Both the position numbers and the translations under genes were made by a program. A DNA stretch of 64,000 nucleotides from Phocoena phocoena (lineage: Eukaryota; Chordata; Mammalia; Artiodactyla; Phocoenidae), in NCBI RefSeq assembly GCF_963924675.1, contig NC_089234.1, positions 23,675,668 to 23,739,667 of the forward strand, in the 5' to 3' direction. Below are positions 24,598 through 36,615 of the stretch, piece by piece (the stretch's first letter is position 1; every line of letters begins with the position of its first letter). The notes below the pieces were generated by a model. It saw only the letters and a list, made by a program, of their open reading frames with translations. It made no database searches and had not been told where the DNA came from.

Positions 24598-24894
24598 CTT
24601 TTAACATCCTCTGGGGTTAGAGATGCTTCTCTCACCACCACTGATGCCCACTCAGGGTGATTAAGTGCAGGGGGAAGCAGACAGTGCGCAAGCCACTGCA
24701 GGAAAGGAAAGCACCTCCGTGGAGGGGCCAACACAAGGGTACGAGCATTCAGAATGTATAGGAAGCATGGCAGGGAGCCTGGGGTAGCTGTGGAGCGGGC
24801 ATGTGAAGATGCTCAGGGCTAGGTCTGGCTGAATGGCTACTGGACAGACTAGACTTGGAGCCAGAGGGAGTGTGAGTGAGGGCACAACACTTGC

Positions 24895-25010
24895 CCCCTG
24901 CCCTCCATCCTTCAGCTGTAAATCGAGGACAAGAGTAATCGCCTTTTCCACATCATAGGGCCATTGTGCAATCAAGGCTAGGAAAGCGCTTTGCACACCT
25001 TAAGGCCCTG
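24895..25010 (+). repeat. MIR fragment, sense
   Basis: Reads cagctgtaaatcgaggacaa, gccattgtgcaatcaag and aaagcgctttgcacac, the 3' half of MIR. Confidence 0.55.
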
Positions 25011-25068
25011 GGAGGATGTGAGGCCTCGACTACTACCACAGTGGTAAGGATAGTAAGAACCCTAGTGC

Positions 25069-25284
25069 TTTTTTTTTTTTTTTTTTTTTTTTGCGGTACG
25101 CGGGCCTCTCACTGCTGTGGCCTCTCCCGTTGCGGAGCACAGGCTCCGGACGCGCAGGCTCAGCGGCCATGGCTCACGGGCCCAGCCGCTCCGCGGTATG
25201 TGGGATCTTCCCGGACCGAGGCACGAACCCGTGTCCCCTGCGTCGGCAGGCGGACTCTCAACCACTGCGCCACCAGGGAAGCCC
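25069..25284 (-). mobile_element. CHR-type SINE, short form
   Basis: Poly-T at the left, head at the right. The target duplication is aaccctagtgc at 25058-25068 and aaccctagcgc at 25285-25295, differing by one base. Confidence 0.95.
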
Positions 25285-25894
25285 AACCCTAGCGCTTCTC
25301 ATGGCTAAAAGCAATTGGCAGTCTCTCCAGACTGGAATTCCATCTGCCTCGTGAGATGGGCTCAACAGGGGCCTCAAACAGGGACAGGACAGGGGACGTC
25401 CTGTCATCCCCACAGCTTCTGGGAGCCCTCATCTCAGTGAGAGGTGGGAGGACGCAGTGAGGAGTGGAGAGGAGAGAGGCCAGGATCACTGACACCTGAA
25501 GGCAGGTGAAATGCATGGATGTGGAAAAGGATCCTGGAGAGACAGGCTCCATTCAGGCCAATGAAGCCATCCTAGGATAACGTCATAATTATTCTCCCGA
25601 TAGCAAACAGCCTTCCAGGGAGAGCTGGCAAGCAGGGTAAGGAGAAGCTGGGAATGAGAAGGCATGTGCCGGTGACCTAGCACTGGCTTTTCATCAGGAT
25701 CTCGTCAGCTGTGTTATGGTCCTCTCAATGCAAAGCACCATACAAAGTTACAAGAGTGACAAAGGGAGAGAAAAGGAATTAGTAAATTCTCATGTATATG
25801 GACAAAAAAGTTTCCGAATCCAATCCTTAATGTCTATGTGTCTGTTAGTTTACAAAGACTTAGCACCAGAGTAATTTAGAGGCACGTGATGGTC

Positions 25895-26130
25895 TCAGGT
25901 AATAACGACCACAACTAACCTACCTGACTATGCTCTGAGCCCTCAGCGGGATCTTCCCTCTCTAATTCTTACAACACACTCACAAGGCAGGGAACAAAAA
26001 AAAACAAAAAACAACTTCATTTGCAGATGAGGAAAATGAAGCTCTGAGGTTAAAGAGCTAACCCAAATTCATAAGGCTCGTAAGTGTCAGAGGTCAGCTT
26101 GGCAAGCAGGACTACAGGGTTCCTGAGTGC
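25895..26130 (-). repeat. MIR SINE, antisense
   Basis: Contains attcttacaacacactcaca, atttgcagatgaggaaaatg and aagctctgaggttaaagagc, the reversed MIR core with a small A-rich insertion. Confidence 0.75.
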
Positions 26131-26249
26131 ATTCATTCATTCCGTGGATGCAGAGTGAATGCGTATTATTTATGGATTCTCTTGAAGGAGATGTGCAAAC
26201 CATATTCTCCTGGTGTAAGAAGAGCGGTTCTAAATTTCTGTAACATTAA

Positions 26250-26440
26250 CAAGGATAATAGGTGACATGTATTGAGTTTTCGATATGTCCTAGGCACTGT
26301 TCTGAACACTTGAAATCCATCGCTTCATTTGATACTCCAATTCCGCTATGTTGGTATTATTATTCCCACTTTGGCAACGGAAACACCAACGTTCAGAGTG
26401 GTTAAGGCACATAGAACAATGCCTGACTATATAGCTAGCA
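26250..26440 (-). repeat. MIR SINE, antisense
   Basis: Contains acatgtattgagttttcgat, aggcactgttctgaacactt and tggtattattattcccact. Confidence 0.75.
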
Positions 26441-27617
26441 TTTATATTTATAATTGATTACGATTTTTCAGTGTTCCTTCCACTCCAGTCCAGGGTCTCC
26501 TATAGGCCTTGAGGAGGGGCAGAGAGCACAGCAGTCCCAGAGCTGGGAGGTCCAATGAGCATGGATGATGGTGTGTGGGGTTCACTGCCCCCCAGCCAGG
26601 AGAACACCAATAGAGCCTGCCCTCATCTCTCACTGTCCTGGGCTCCCTGAAGCCAGTGGTGTTAAATATGGTGGCTCCAGTTCCTACCGGGTGGAGGGGA
26701 GTAGTCTGAGGTGTCAGAAGGCTATGCTAGCTGTCAGCCCGATTCGAGTGGATGGTCGCTGGTGGTGTTCAAAAGTTCATACAGTTGGAGGCTTGGAGAA
26801 GGAAGTCACGTCTACGAGAGCAGTAACGCCAGCGGCTGGAGCTTCAGGTTGATGAGCGAAAACAGACTAAACCATCTCAGCAAGTTGCTGTGAATTTATC
26901 TGCTTTCATTAGAAAAATAGCTGCCTCATAGCAGAGCTCTAACTTCGAAGATTAGAGGCCTGCCTTGCTTTATGCCATCAACGTATTCCTGCAAAGGTGT
27001 GTGGAAATCAAATGCGTGCAAAGCAGAGCACTTTCCCCCAGAGACTTTCATTTTCATCTCGGAGTCGTTTTATCTTCTTTTCTCATAGACGTTCAGTGGA
27101 CAATGCTTCCAACAATACAAACTGGAGTTTTTCTGCCCTTTCCCCCAGGCTCTCAGCCAGGCGGTTACTCATGTGTAAACAAACCTTTACATGCACCAGA
27201 GACCTCCTGATTAAAAACAGCTCTGGGGTGAAACCCTTGGTAAAGAATCCTCTGTGTGAAAAGAAAACTTACACTTGGTGAGCTAGGAAGTTCATATACC
27301 ACGTTTTCTTAAAGTGAGAATTCCCTATTACAAACAACCTTTCTGATCTATCAGTTCACTTGGAGAGGAACTCTGGCCTCTTGCTAAGCACAGGGTACTG
27401 CCCTGTGACCATGTGAGATGTTGCATTTACCAAAAGTTGCAAGTGTCTGGAGCTCTTTTACTGGGTGATTAGATTGGCCTTGGAGTCCCACAGATCTTGC
27501 CTATTTTCTGGGAAGAGTGCCCATAGCTTTTATCTGATGCTCAAATGATTCCACAGAGGTCGTAACATATTCCAGAAGCCCTCAGTGAGGAACAAGCCCA
27601 GGGAATGTCTTCCTTAC

Positions 27618-27720
27618 CTGTGGCCACCACGAGCCCTGGAGCCGTCTCCTTGCTGGAGATTCTCCCTGAGGAATACGGATTTTCAGAGATCTGCAAGTGT
27701 AGATGTAGGGAGCAGAAGGG
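27618..27720 (-). CDS. SORCS3: SORCS3 exon D (internal coding exon, VPS10 domain)
   Basis: This 103-nt exon encodes PFCSLHLHLQISENPYSSGR followed by ISSKETAPGLVVAT and the first base of a glycine codon. The acceptor is GTTTTAG before CCC and the donor is CAG then GTAAGG. It enters in phase 0 and leaves in phase 1, and exon E supplies the missing two bases. The CSLHLHLQ segment is a hallmark of the SORCS subgroup. I recall L rather than I in LQLSEN for human. It was found by translating the minus strand at this position, since it is too short to stand out as an open frame. Confidence 0.95.
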
Positions 27721-29261
27721 CTAAAACAGAGGAGGAGAAAGTGGCTTCATTCCAGGAAGCTCCTGACATGCACCCCTGCCCCACAAGATATGGGGCTCCC
27801 AGGTGTTCAGCTTCCAGAAACAGCGAGGACTGGACGTGAGCCACTCACTTAGTTTGGGGCACAAGTCATCTCTCCCTGAACAGCTGATATGTTCACATCA
27901 GAAGCTGCCCTGAGCACCATTCATAGTCCCCATCCCGTCCCTGTTCCTGTCACAACTGTAGGCGTCCCCTCTCTTCCTCACCCCTATCCCATCCATCAAG
28001 GTCCAGTTCACGGTCAGCCTTATGAAGCCTCCCAGACCATTCCTTCCCACAGGATGACACTGATCTCCCGTCACTGACCTTGGCCATCATGCTCTGCTTC
28101 TTGGAGCCCTAACGGGCCACTGGGAGCAGTGAAGTGGGGAAGTTAAGTGAGAGTCTCAGGCCCTCTACCCTCTTCTTCAACCAGATGGTCCCTGTTTCTG
28201 CTTTATGTATTTGGTTCCTGTTTATAATTTTACTTTGAATTTTACTTAAAATGTTTGAAGCCATTATTTGAAACTCGCAAGTTTGTGTTCTTTATTCATT
28301 TACTTATTTACCCCTTTTTGAGTTTCTTTAAAAGGATTAGGGGTTTATAGACACCATATAATAAATAAAAATAAACAAATTGTGAAATCAGGGAAAGGAG
28401 GAAATTAGGTTAATAAGATGAATCCATGGGTAAGGTTTGTGGAAAAAAAATTCTTGCTGTGACCAGCTCTTGCATATAGGCAGGCATCTGTCTCTGACCT
28501 TCCTAGGACCCCAAATCAGAAGCATGGAGCTGGACTGAAAACTACAAAAGAGGAAAGGCCCTGTTAATCCTATTTACCACTATATTCCCAGTTTTTAACA
28601 TAACGTCTAGAATATTCAGTAAGTGGCAAAAGGCAACTTTTTTTGCAAAGGGGAAACATAACCATTTCTGGGACCTCAGAAAATTTTTTAAATAGGTCCT
28701 CTTTAAGAGGGCACTGAGAGTTGTGAATTTCACTGTTAATTATCTGTCTTCCCTCCTCACATGGAGTTGTACCTCCATGGTGCCTACCCTAATATTCCAT
28801 ACAGCTGGAACCCTGGGAATGCTGAGAGATTAACTCTGTCCCATGTGGACATACCAGCCTGACATTCCTTGGGCTCCCAAGGCAAACTTTGCTTACCTTG
28901 CCCACCATCAAGCACTTATCCTCAAGCACTGTATCATACCAGCATCAGCTAATAGGTGTTTACCACCGCTGAGCTCTGTCTGGGACCCTTGGGTACAGGC
29001 TCTTTCTCTTATGGTTCTTTATCTTCCTAGGAGTTGGAGCACATAGTATATTCTCAGTAAAGGTTTGTGGAATTCATCTGAACTTTCCATCCAAGTGATA
29101 CGGCAGTCTGAGTCCACAGGTCAATGCCCTGGGACCTGTAGGACATCCCTGCTCAGCACCAGCCAAGATCCTAAGCCCTCCCTGATGGAAGAAAGCCCCC
29201 GTTGAAGCATCCGCAAGCAACCAGCCTGCCCTGTGGTCTCACATGAGACTGGGGGACTGAC
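27721..29261 (-). other. SORCS3: SORCS3 intron between exons C and D (1,541 bp)
   Basis: This is the shortest intron. I see no young retroposon in it; only an L2-like sense tail near 28990-29070 (aggagttggagcacatagta, then a TTC-rich end) is suspected. The rest looks unique. Confidence 0.85.
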
Positions 29262-29408
29262 CAGCAGGCAGTGTACTGGGCTTCCTCTCAGGTCCACGTC
29301 TGGAGCTTGCAGGAGGCGCCAATCCCTGCCCTTGTTGTAAGTGATGTATGTCTTCACTTGGTCATCCACCTTCTTGTTTGCCAGGAATATCCCTTTGATA
29401 CCTGCTAC
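29262..29408 (-). CDS. SORCS3: SORCS3 exon C (internal coding exon, VPS10 domain)
   Basis: This 147-nt exon encodes 49 residues, starting VAGIKGIFLANKKVDDQVKT and ending DVDLRGSPVHCLL. The acceptor is TCCTAG before GTA and the donor is CTG then GTCAGT; both ends are phase 0. YNKGRDW has the form of an Asp-box-like turn of the VPS10 propeller. Every residue agrees with human SORCS3 as I remember it, including VDDQVKTYITYNKGRDWRL, which separates it from SORCS1. The donor GTCAGT is weaker than the usual GTRAGT, the only one of the seven departing this way. The downstream intron is short (1,541 bp). Confidence 0.97.
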
Positions 29409-29779
29409 CTAGGAAAAAGGGCGAGAGATGGAGAACAATGTTGGGCCAAAATGCCTATAGTTTTGGAAAGGCCCTGGGAGAAGCCCCAGCATTTTCCACA
29501 GCATGTGGGGGTACAACAGAGGAAAAGAGGAGGAACGTGGTGAGAAATGTCACATGCCACGTGGTCTCCAAAAGAAGTTTAAGTTCACCTCTGCTCCTTC
29601 CACCCCCACAAACCAGATGTCCCATCCCCCTATTATTCATCTGCTTTGCCCTACTCTACAGGTCTCTGGACTTTGTTCGGAGGGCTTTATCCTTAATTAA
29701 CTATCAACATTCCCTCTGGGTGTGGGAGTGGTTGGTAACAACTGAAGGAGTTACTCCTTCTAGAGAACATTTGGGATTA

Positions 29780-30010
29780 ACAGATACAGGCTACTATATA
29801 TAAAATAGATAAACAACAAAGACCTGCTGTGTAGCACAGGGAACTATATTCAGTATCTTGTAATAACCTATAATGGAAAAGAACCTGAAAAAGAACATAT
29901 ATATGTATATATACATACATATATATGTATAACTGAATCACTTTGCTGTACACTTAAAACATTGGAAATCAACTATACGTCAATAAAAATTTAAAATAAA
30001 TAAATAAAAA
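29780..30010 (+). mobile_element. L1 3' end, artiodactyl type
   Basis: Carries the characteristic run gacctgctgtgtagcacagg, a TA-rich palindromic patch near 29897-29932, and gtcaataaaaatttaaaat then an A-rich tail. Flanks agagaacatttggga and agagaacatggga look like a target duplication. Confidence 0.85.
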
Positions 30011-32773
30011 CAGAGAACATGGGATTTTGCTCAGGAGGGGCTTGTTGACAGGTTTTCAAGGCATCAAGGTATAATCTGTAACGGGAGAAGTCCAGGTGCC
30101 CTGATTAATAGTGAGGTGGACATTTGGGGGCAGGTGACCCTGCTTGGCGACCTGGCCCCTGTCACTGGCTGTGCCACCAGCTCACTGGGTGACTTTGGAT
30201 AATTCCCATATTATCTTGGGTCTCAGCCAATGGTCATTTTGAAAGAGCCCTTCCCTTCCTTTCTTTCCTCAGTCAGCTGGCAAAGGATACAACAGATAAT
30301 GGAGAGCGCTCTTGCCCAAGTTCCGATGTATTGGGATTTGCACGCCCTTGATATTCTGAAGGAAGACGAGTATCGCCACAAAACAAGTAGCCAGACAATG
30401 AGGATATTTATGATCCAGAAGCGTTCGAGAGTAAGTACAGATCTGACTCACTTTTATTTCTTCTATGCCTACATCTGGGCAATCAGAAGAGATATTTAGA
30501 ATGACAGCAATCTATGTCAAGGAAACATTCCTTTGACTTCTGGTTCAAGTGTCAGGATTTTCCAAAGGAAAGGTAATTCAGATTGTTTAAATATATATAA
30601 ATAAGAGGTAGAATGGCAGGTTTTCTGGATTACACTCAGATATCTCAAAATTTTAACGGTACTTATCCCCATTATTTGAGGGCCATCATGAATTGAGGTT
30701 TACTGCAGTTCTGAGAGGATGCCAGTGGGAACAAAAGGAAGGAATTTCACAGAAGTGAGTTCTTTTAACGACATAATTTACCTGATGAAATGAGATGTGC
30801 TTTTCTTTTTTTTTAAGTAACCTGACTGGCCTTGAAAGAGAATAGAGAATGCCAACCCAAATACAAAACAACAAAGAACTACAAAAATGGACAGAGGATG
30901 TCAGGAGGAGAACAGTGTTATCTGGGAAGGACACCACCAGGGGAATTTGACAAAAGGCCAGTGATGGAACTGATTAGCTTCCTAATGTGAACAGAGGGTG
31001 GGTAAGGACAGAAGCCAAGGTGGGGAGAGGGGCAGTGTTGTCAGAGTCATGCCCTTCCCCAGACGTACCCTCCCTGCCCTAGCTGCTTAAAGTCAGTGCC
31101 ATTTCAGGAAGGCTGGCACCTTACACACTCAGCCAAGGGCTGTGAGGCCCTCAGATCACCTCGGTCTTTAAAACCAACTGCAAAGTTGTTTCTCTCCAAC
31201 CCGATTACCAATAATTCCTCACAGAAAATGGAATCTGTGTTTCCTTAGAACCTTCTGCCTGATGGAGGTCCTTTGCTATTCTCCTTAGACACAGAGCTGG
31301 TGTCTTTTCTGGTGGAGCACCAGATAATAATTCCATAGAACTCTTTCCCCTAAGCCAGCCGCCTGCCCCCAACATGTACCCAGGGCCTTGATATCGAATT
31401 TCTAGAACATATACGGGTCAGAATCAGACTTCTGTCTGTCACCATCATCCCCTGCCTCCTAGCTCGATACATTCTAGCATGAATTACTAGCCACTTAGCT
31501 GCTTCTTGTGTTCTCTGGATGAGCACGTTTGGAAAATATAATATGCCAATATTATATTACCATATTCCCACTAAGAACTCCACCACTCAGATGGCTATTT
31601 TCTGTGTGCCTCACATAGTGTGAGAGCAAAATCAGGAGAATGGAGACTGAAAATATATAGAAGGAGAGATTCTGAAGGAACCCATCTGCACCTCTGAAGG
31701 TGTTTCTCCTGTAGTTGCACCTAATGCCAAAGCAATCTCAGTCCTGTCTGCCTGTCTGGGGAAAAAAAAAAAAAAAGATAAAACACGTCCCACTTGTATT
31801 TGGATTGTTCAAAGCCCTTACGTTATTGCTGAATTGCTTCTTGGCTCCATCTCTTGTGTAAATGGACTATAAGTGTGGAGGGCACTTTGTTTTTTCTATA
31901 TCTTAGGCCAATAGCTTTCAAACTTTTCGATTGCAATCCAAGTATGAAATACATTTCTGTTGGCGCCTAGTAGACTCTTACCCATATATGCATGTATGTG
32001 TACACACACAGCTACATAGATATCTGACACAAAAGTTCCATGAAACACTACTTACCCTCACTACATGCAGTGGAAAGGAACTGGGGAATGAAACACACAT
32101 TTTAACTCTTCTCCATCCAAGGAGGTATTTGGAATCTGATCAACTTAAAAACATGCTTCTTCCCACTGTGGTTTGAAATCAGCAGCATAGCTGCTGCTGT
32201 TAGCCCCAAGAGTTCAAGGAGAAAGGTACCAGCTTGTAAGGTGGTCCCCAGAGAAGAGGGTAGTACAAGGCCCCAGGCCTGCGTGGCCCACTTTCCCTCT
32301 GGGAATCAATTTGAGGTGCAAAGGGACACTGACAGAGGCCCCTTGGCAGAGCACTGAGTCCAGGTGGCATAATCATCTGTCGCTCACCCCCATGCCCTCA
32401 GGACAAGGAAGCCAGGGCTCTGCTGAGAAAAGCAATTATCATGGTTTGCCTTGGGCTGTCCCTAGAGTTGGACCTGTTGTGAGGGGCTGATGAAGGTCAG
32501 TTGGGGAAAACATCCCCACGGGGTCTATAAGTAGCCGTCCATCTGTCCAAAGAAGGGTAATGTAAGGTCATGATAAAGCAGTGGGTGGAGGGCAGGCACT
32601 AGAGACACAGAAAGCAATAAAACAACAATAAGATGAGCAGAGAGGCCAGAACACTAAGGATGGCTCAGAGTTTCATTGTATGCATCCAGGTATAGGGAGC
32701 TCACGATAATTAGTCATTAGGAAATTTAAACGAAACTAATGAGGTGCCACTAGGACCCTAAAAGAATGTCTAA

Positions 32774-32808
32774 ACACACGTGTGTGCACACACACACACA
32801 CACACACA
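32774..32808. repeat. CA repeat
   Basis: CA units preceded by a short tgtgtg, giving a small inverted TG/CA pair, inside the old L1. Confidence 0.9.
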
Positions 32809-33321
32809 AAACTGATAATACCAACTGTTGCTAAAGATGTGAAGCAACTAGAACTCGCATACATCTCTGGTGGGGATACAAAATGATACTGCCACTTAAG
32901 AAATGGTTTGGTGGCTTTTCATAAACATACACTGAGATTCAATCTAGCAATTCTACTCCTATGTATTTACCCACGAGAAAGAAACACCTATGCTCACATA
33001 AATGTTTATAGAAATTTGATTCATGATCACACAGAACTGGAAACACCTCGGATGACCTTCAACTGGTGAATGAATAAACAAACGAGGATACACCCAGGCA
33101 ATACAGTATTACTCAGCAGTAGAAAGAAAGGAACATCTCCTGATATTCAACAACATGCGTGAATCTCAATGTACTATGTGAAAGAAGCTAGACTCAAAAG
33201 ACTCCCTTTTTTGCATTCATATGAAAATGTAGAAAAAATAAAACTGGAGAGACAGAGCGAAATCAGATTGGTTTGCCAGTGACTTTTGGTGGGAAGAAGA
33301 TGACTACAAAAGGGCCATAAG

Positions 33322-33531
33322 GGGCTTCCCTGGTGGCGCAGTGGTTGAGAGTCTGCCTGCCGATGCAGGGGACACGGGTTCGTGCCCCAGTCCGGGAAGA
33401 TCCCACATGCCGCGGAGCGGCTGGGCCCGTGAGCCATGGCCACTGAACCTGCACGAACGGAGCGTGTGCTCCACAAGGGGAGAGGCCACAACAGTGAAAG
33501 GCCCGCGTACCGCAAAAAAAAAAAAAAAAAA
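33322..33531 (+). mobile_element. CHR-type SINE nested in an old L1
   Basis: Short-form copy with poly-A tail. The 14-bp target aaaagggccataag is repeated exactly at 33308-33321 and 33532-33545. L1 sequence continues on both sides, so the SINE is the later arrival. Confidence 0.96.
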
Positions 33532-33727
33532 AAAAGGGCCATAAGAGGGAATGTCGTGAGACAATACCTTATATGTTCAATGTTCTATATCTCGATTATG
33601 GTGGTAGATGCACATACCTCTGTCAAAACTCATAGAACCAAAAAGAGTATAACCAAAAAGGGTAAATTTTACTGTACATAAATTATACCTCAATAAAAAA
33701 AATGAATGTGAAAAAAGTGTATAATAG

Positions 33728-33900
33728 TAAGAGCCTGGGCTTTTTGGTCAAATTGACATGGGTTGGTTCAAACACAGCGTCACCCTTCACTAGCTGTGTG
33801 ATCTGAGCCAAGTTACCAAACTCTCTGTACTCTCATAGGCACAATAGGGAATGGTATCTCCCACAAGGAGTTATTGTAATAGATAAATAAGAAAGAGTAT
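33728..33900 (+). repeat. MIR SINE, sense
   Basis: Contains agagcctgggctttttggtc, cactagctgtgtgatctgag and aagttaccaaactctctgta, the MIR 5' half. Confidence 0.75.
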
Positions 33901-33914
33901 ATATATCATTAAGG

Positions 33915-34375
33915 GTTGTGCTGTCCAATACCATAGCCACTAGCCACATAGGGCTACTGAGAACTTGAAATGGGGTCAGTGGGACTAAGAAACTGACTTT
34001 TAATTTTATTTAATTTTAACCAATTTAAACTGAAATTTAAAAAAAACTGATACCTGATCCAGTTATTGGCAAACTTTTAAGTATGCTTGGAATAACTTGG
34101 ATATGTGAATCTACCTTTTCTACTGTAAATTTTATGAAATATAAATGCTGATTAAGTATTTCTGGTGAAAATTTAGCATATGAATTGAGATGCTTGAGAA
34201 GTGTAAAATATACCCAGGATACTGTAGACTTAGTATGACAAAAACTATAAAATGTCTCATTAGTAATTTTTCATACTGAGCATATACTTAAATGACAGTA
34301 TTTTGGATATTTTGGTTAAATAAAATATAATATTACAATTAATTTCACCTGTTTCTTTTTACTTTTTTCTCTTGA
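33915..34375 (-). mobile_element. Fossil DNA transposon, long copy
   Basis: Starts with ttgtgctgtccaataccata and agccactagccacatagg, then AT-rich body including aatataatattacaattaat and tttcacctgtttctttttac. It resembles the same family as 21370-21545 but is longer and lacks a clear right terminus. Confidence 0.65.
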
Positions 34376-36000
34376 TTTTAAAGTGCTCGTGTAGCTTGTT
34401 ATATATTTACTCGACAAGGTCAGTTTAAGGCATTACCTGGTATGCTGTTGTTAGTATTATACAGAGTTACAAGTTGGATGCTTAATCCAGGAAAATATTG
34501 AAGAAAATGCAGCAGCTCAGAGAATGTTTCTACAATATAACTGAAAGTGTTGCAAAGAACATTTGTTACCTGATTTACCAGTGGAGAACATCTAGGAAGA
34601 AATGCAGTTTATAGTTAGAGATGTGAAAAAACCACAATAGAGCTCTGTATGAAGAGTGTCATAAGAATAATGGTGAACACACATAATGAACTGCATTCAT
34701 TGTCAACACCAGCCTTGTTTTGATGGAATGGCTCTGTTACCTTAAAGAAGAGATCATTATTTGGCCTTCAAGAATTATTTTCTCCCCGATTATGTAATTA
34801 CAGCCATGACAAGACTGCACTCTGATGAAGGGACTGGACAGAGCACAACAGACTCCCTCTTCAGCAGGAAACTGCTCCAACAGACCAGGAAATGAACAAT
34901 GCCTCGCCTCAGATTTTAGGGAGTTGGGTGGGGTTGATCCCGTTGGTCTCCAAGGTCTCTCAGTGCCAAGACCTACAAGGTGTACTTCTCAAATAAATTC
35001 TCACTTTCTTTGTCCCCTTTCCAGTGTCAAGAAGAGGCTTGAGAGGTCCATGTGGAAGACAGAATGACACAGTAGTAGCTTTCATCAGTTGTGGTCAGCT
35101 CAAGCCACCTGACATCTGTGTTAACTAAAGGCATCTCAGACATTTCAGACAAGGGCAAACAGACGTAACACCCTGTCACATTGTAATATAAAGCTTTACA
35201 TTAACTTGGCATAGGCACTACCTCGCGCATACAATTATCATTTGCTAGATGTAAGGGAAAACATAGAGAAGTACCAGCCCAGAGAATAAATGCCCGACTC
35301 TTCAGTCAAGCTCTTTACTAGCATCTTCATAGCCTTTACCCCCACTATTCTCCAGGGTCATTCGACATTCTAGGAAAATGGACCTCTACTCATCAGACTC
35401 TGGTTCTCTTCTTATGCTGGACTTTACCAGGCATGCCTTTCTCCCATGCTCTAGCAGTTCATCATTTAAACCTACTCATCGGCAAGTCTCCACAAATTCA
35501 TCAAGTTAGAATTAATTTTCCTCTTAGTGAACGTGCAGGAATCGCACCTCTAATGCAAGTCAGACTGTGATCACTACCCTACTAGAGCCACTCACGTCTT
35601 TCCAGGAGATGTTGCATCTCATGTACCAGCCTCATCAGGCAAAATACATTTCATGAAAGTGTGTTACTTCAGCTGAATGGAACACGAAAGCTCACTGTTT
35701 CTTCCGGCTGTATTACTCAAGGGCATTCAGAGTCCACAAAAATTCTAGTCTCTTTGCTAACTGGCCATATGGCACACAATCTCAGATTCTGTGAGAATCT
35801 CCAGTGAAGAAGGTTAAAGTCTAATGACCCCTAGAGACCAATTAGATTGGGCTTAATCTCCAAATCACAGAATGTATGCCCAGGTGCAAAGCAGCATCAC
35901 CCTCTAAAAACCTGCAATATGGTCATGGTCTAGATAGTGTCAGGATATAATTTATTCCCTTGGTATTAAATGCCTTCTAGAATCTAAACCCCAGCTACTT

Positions 36001-36235
36001 ATGCGGCACTCATTCTTGTCCCTGACAACCATCTATTCTACGCAATTAGACTGGCTAGCTCACGGACTTACAAATCTACACTGCCTGTCCAACTCTGGGC
36101 TTATGCCATTCTTGACATTTGGAATGCCTTCCACTTCTTCACCTCTTCCTCCCCAGGGCAAAAGTACTGATAACCGGATTGGTAACATTGAGAATAAGAA
36201 CTGGTCTTTTACAGCACACCCCTAACTCAACTATT
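36001..36235 (+). mobile_element. L2 LINE 3' fragment, sense
   Basis: Contains a ttatgccattcttgacattt patch and tggaatgccttccacttctt typical of the L2 ORF2 end. It lies about 80 bp left of the L1 insertion. Confidence 0.55.
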
Positions 36236-36318
36236 TTGGGGATCTGTCTGCAAAGATCACATCCTCTGCACCGCAATGCTGCGGTGTTACAGAGACAGGC
36301 TTCCATGGGAGAGCTTTT

Positions 36319-36615
36319 TGTTTTTTTTTAACATCTTTATTGGAGTATAATTGCTTTACAATGGTGTGTTAGTTTCTGTTTTTATAACGAAGTGGATCAG
36401 CTATACATATACATATATCCCCATATCCCCTCCCTCATGCATCTCCCTCCCACCCTCCCTATCCCACCCCCCCTAGGTGGTCACAAAGCACCCAGCTGAT
36501 CTCCCTGTGCTATGCAGCCGCTTCCCACTAACTATCGGTTTTACATTTGGTAGTGTATATATGTCCATGCCACTCTCTTATTTTGTCCCAGCTTACCCTT
36601 CCCTCTCCCCGTGTC
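36319..36615 (-). mobile_element. L1 3' UTR, 5'-truncated
   Basis: Begins as poly-T then aacatctttattggagtata, the reverse of the L1 tail seen at 15444 and 16728, and runs about 300 bp into the 3' UTR. The 16-bp target ccatgggagagctttt is exact at 36303-36318 and 36616-36631. Confidence 0.95.

Larger units (their letters stand above)
22146..27617 (-). other. SORCS3: SORCS3 intron between exons D and E (5,472 bp)
   Basis: It contains a TG repeat at 22539, CHR SINEs at 22857 (plus) and 25069 (minus), a long GA tract at 24505-24596 and MIR copies near 24895, 25895 and 26250. Stretches 23100-24480 and 26450-27600 are unique-looking DNA with no exon or repeat I can support. Confidence 0.85.
32717..33708 (+). 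mobile_element. Old L1 (L1M-like) ORF2 end and 3' UTR, split by a SINE
   Basis: Recognised by the L1 ORF2/3' UTR phrases around acatctctggtggggataca, caattctactcctatgtatt and actggaaacacctcggatg, ending in aattatacctcaataaaaaa. A CA repeat lies inside it at 32774-32808 and the CHR SINE at 33322 interrupts it. No intact reading frame remains. Confidence 0.85.

Noticed and set aside
29897..29932. TA-rich palindrome as a microRNA-like hairpin
   Set aside because: It is a low-complexity TATA/TACA patch within an L1 3' end and would pair with itself by composition alone.
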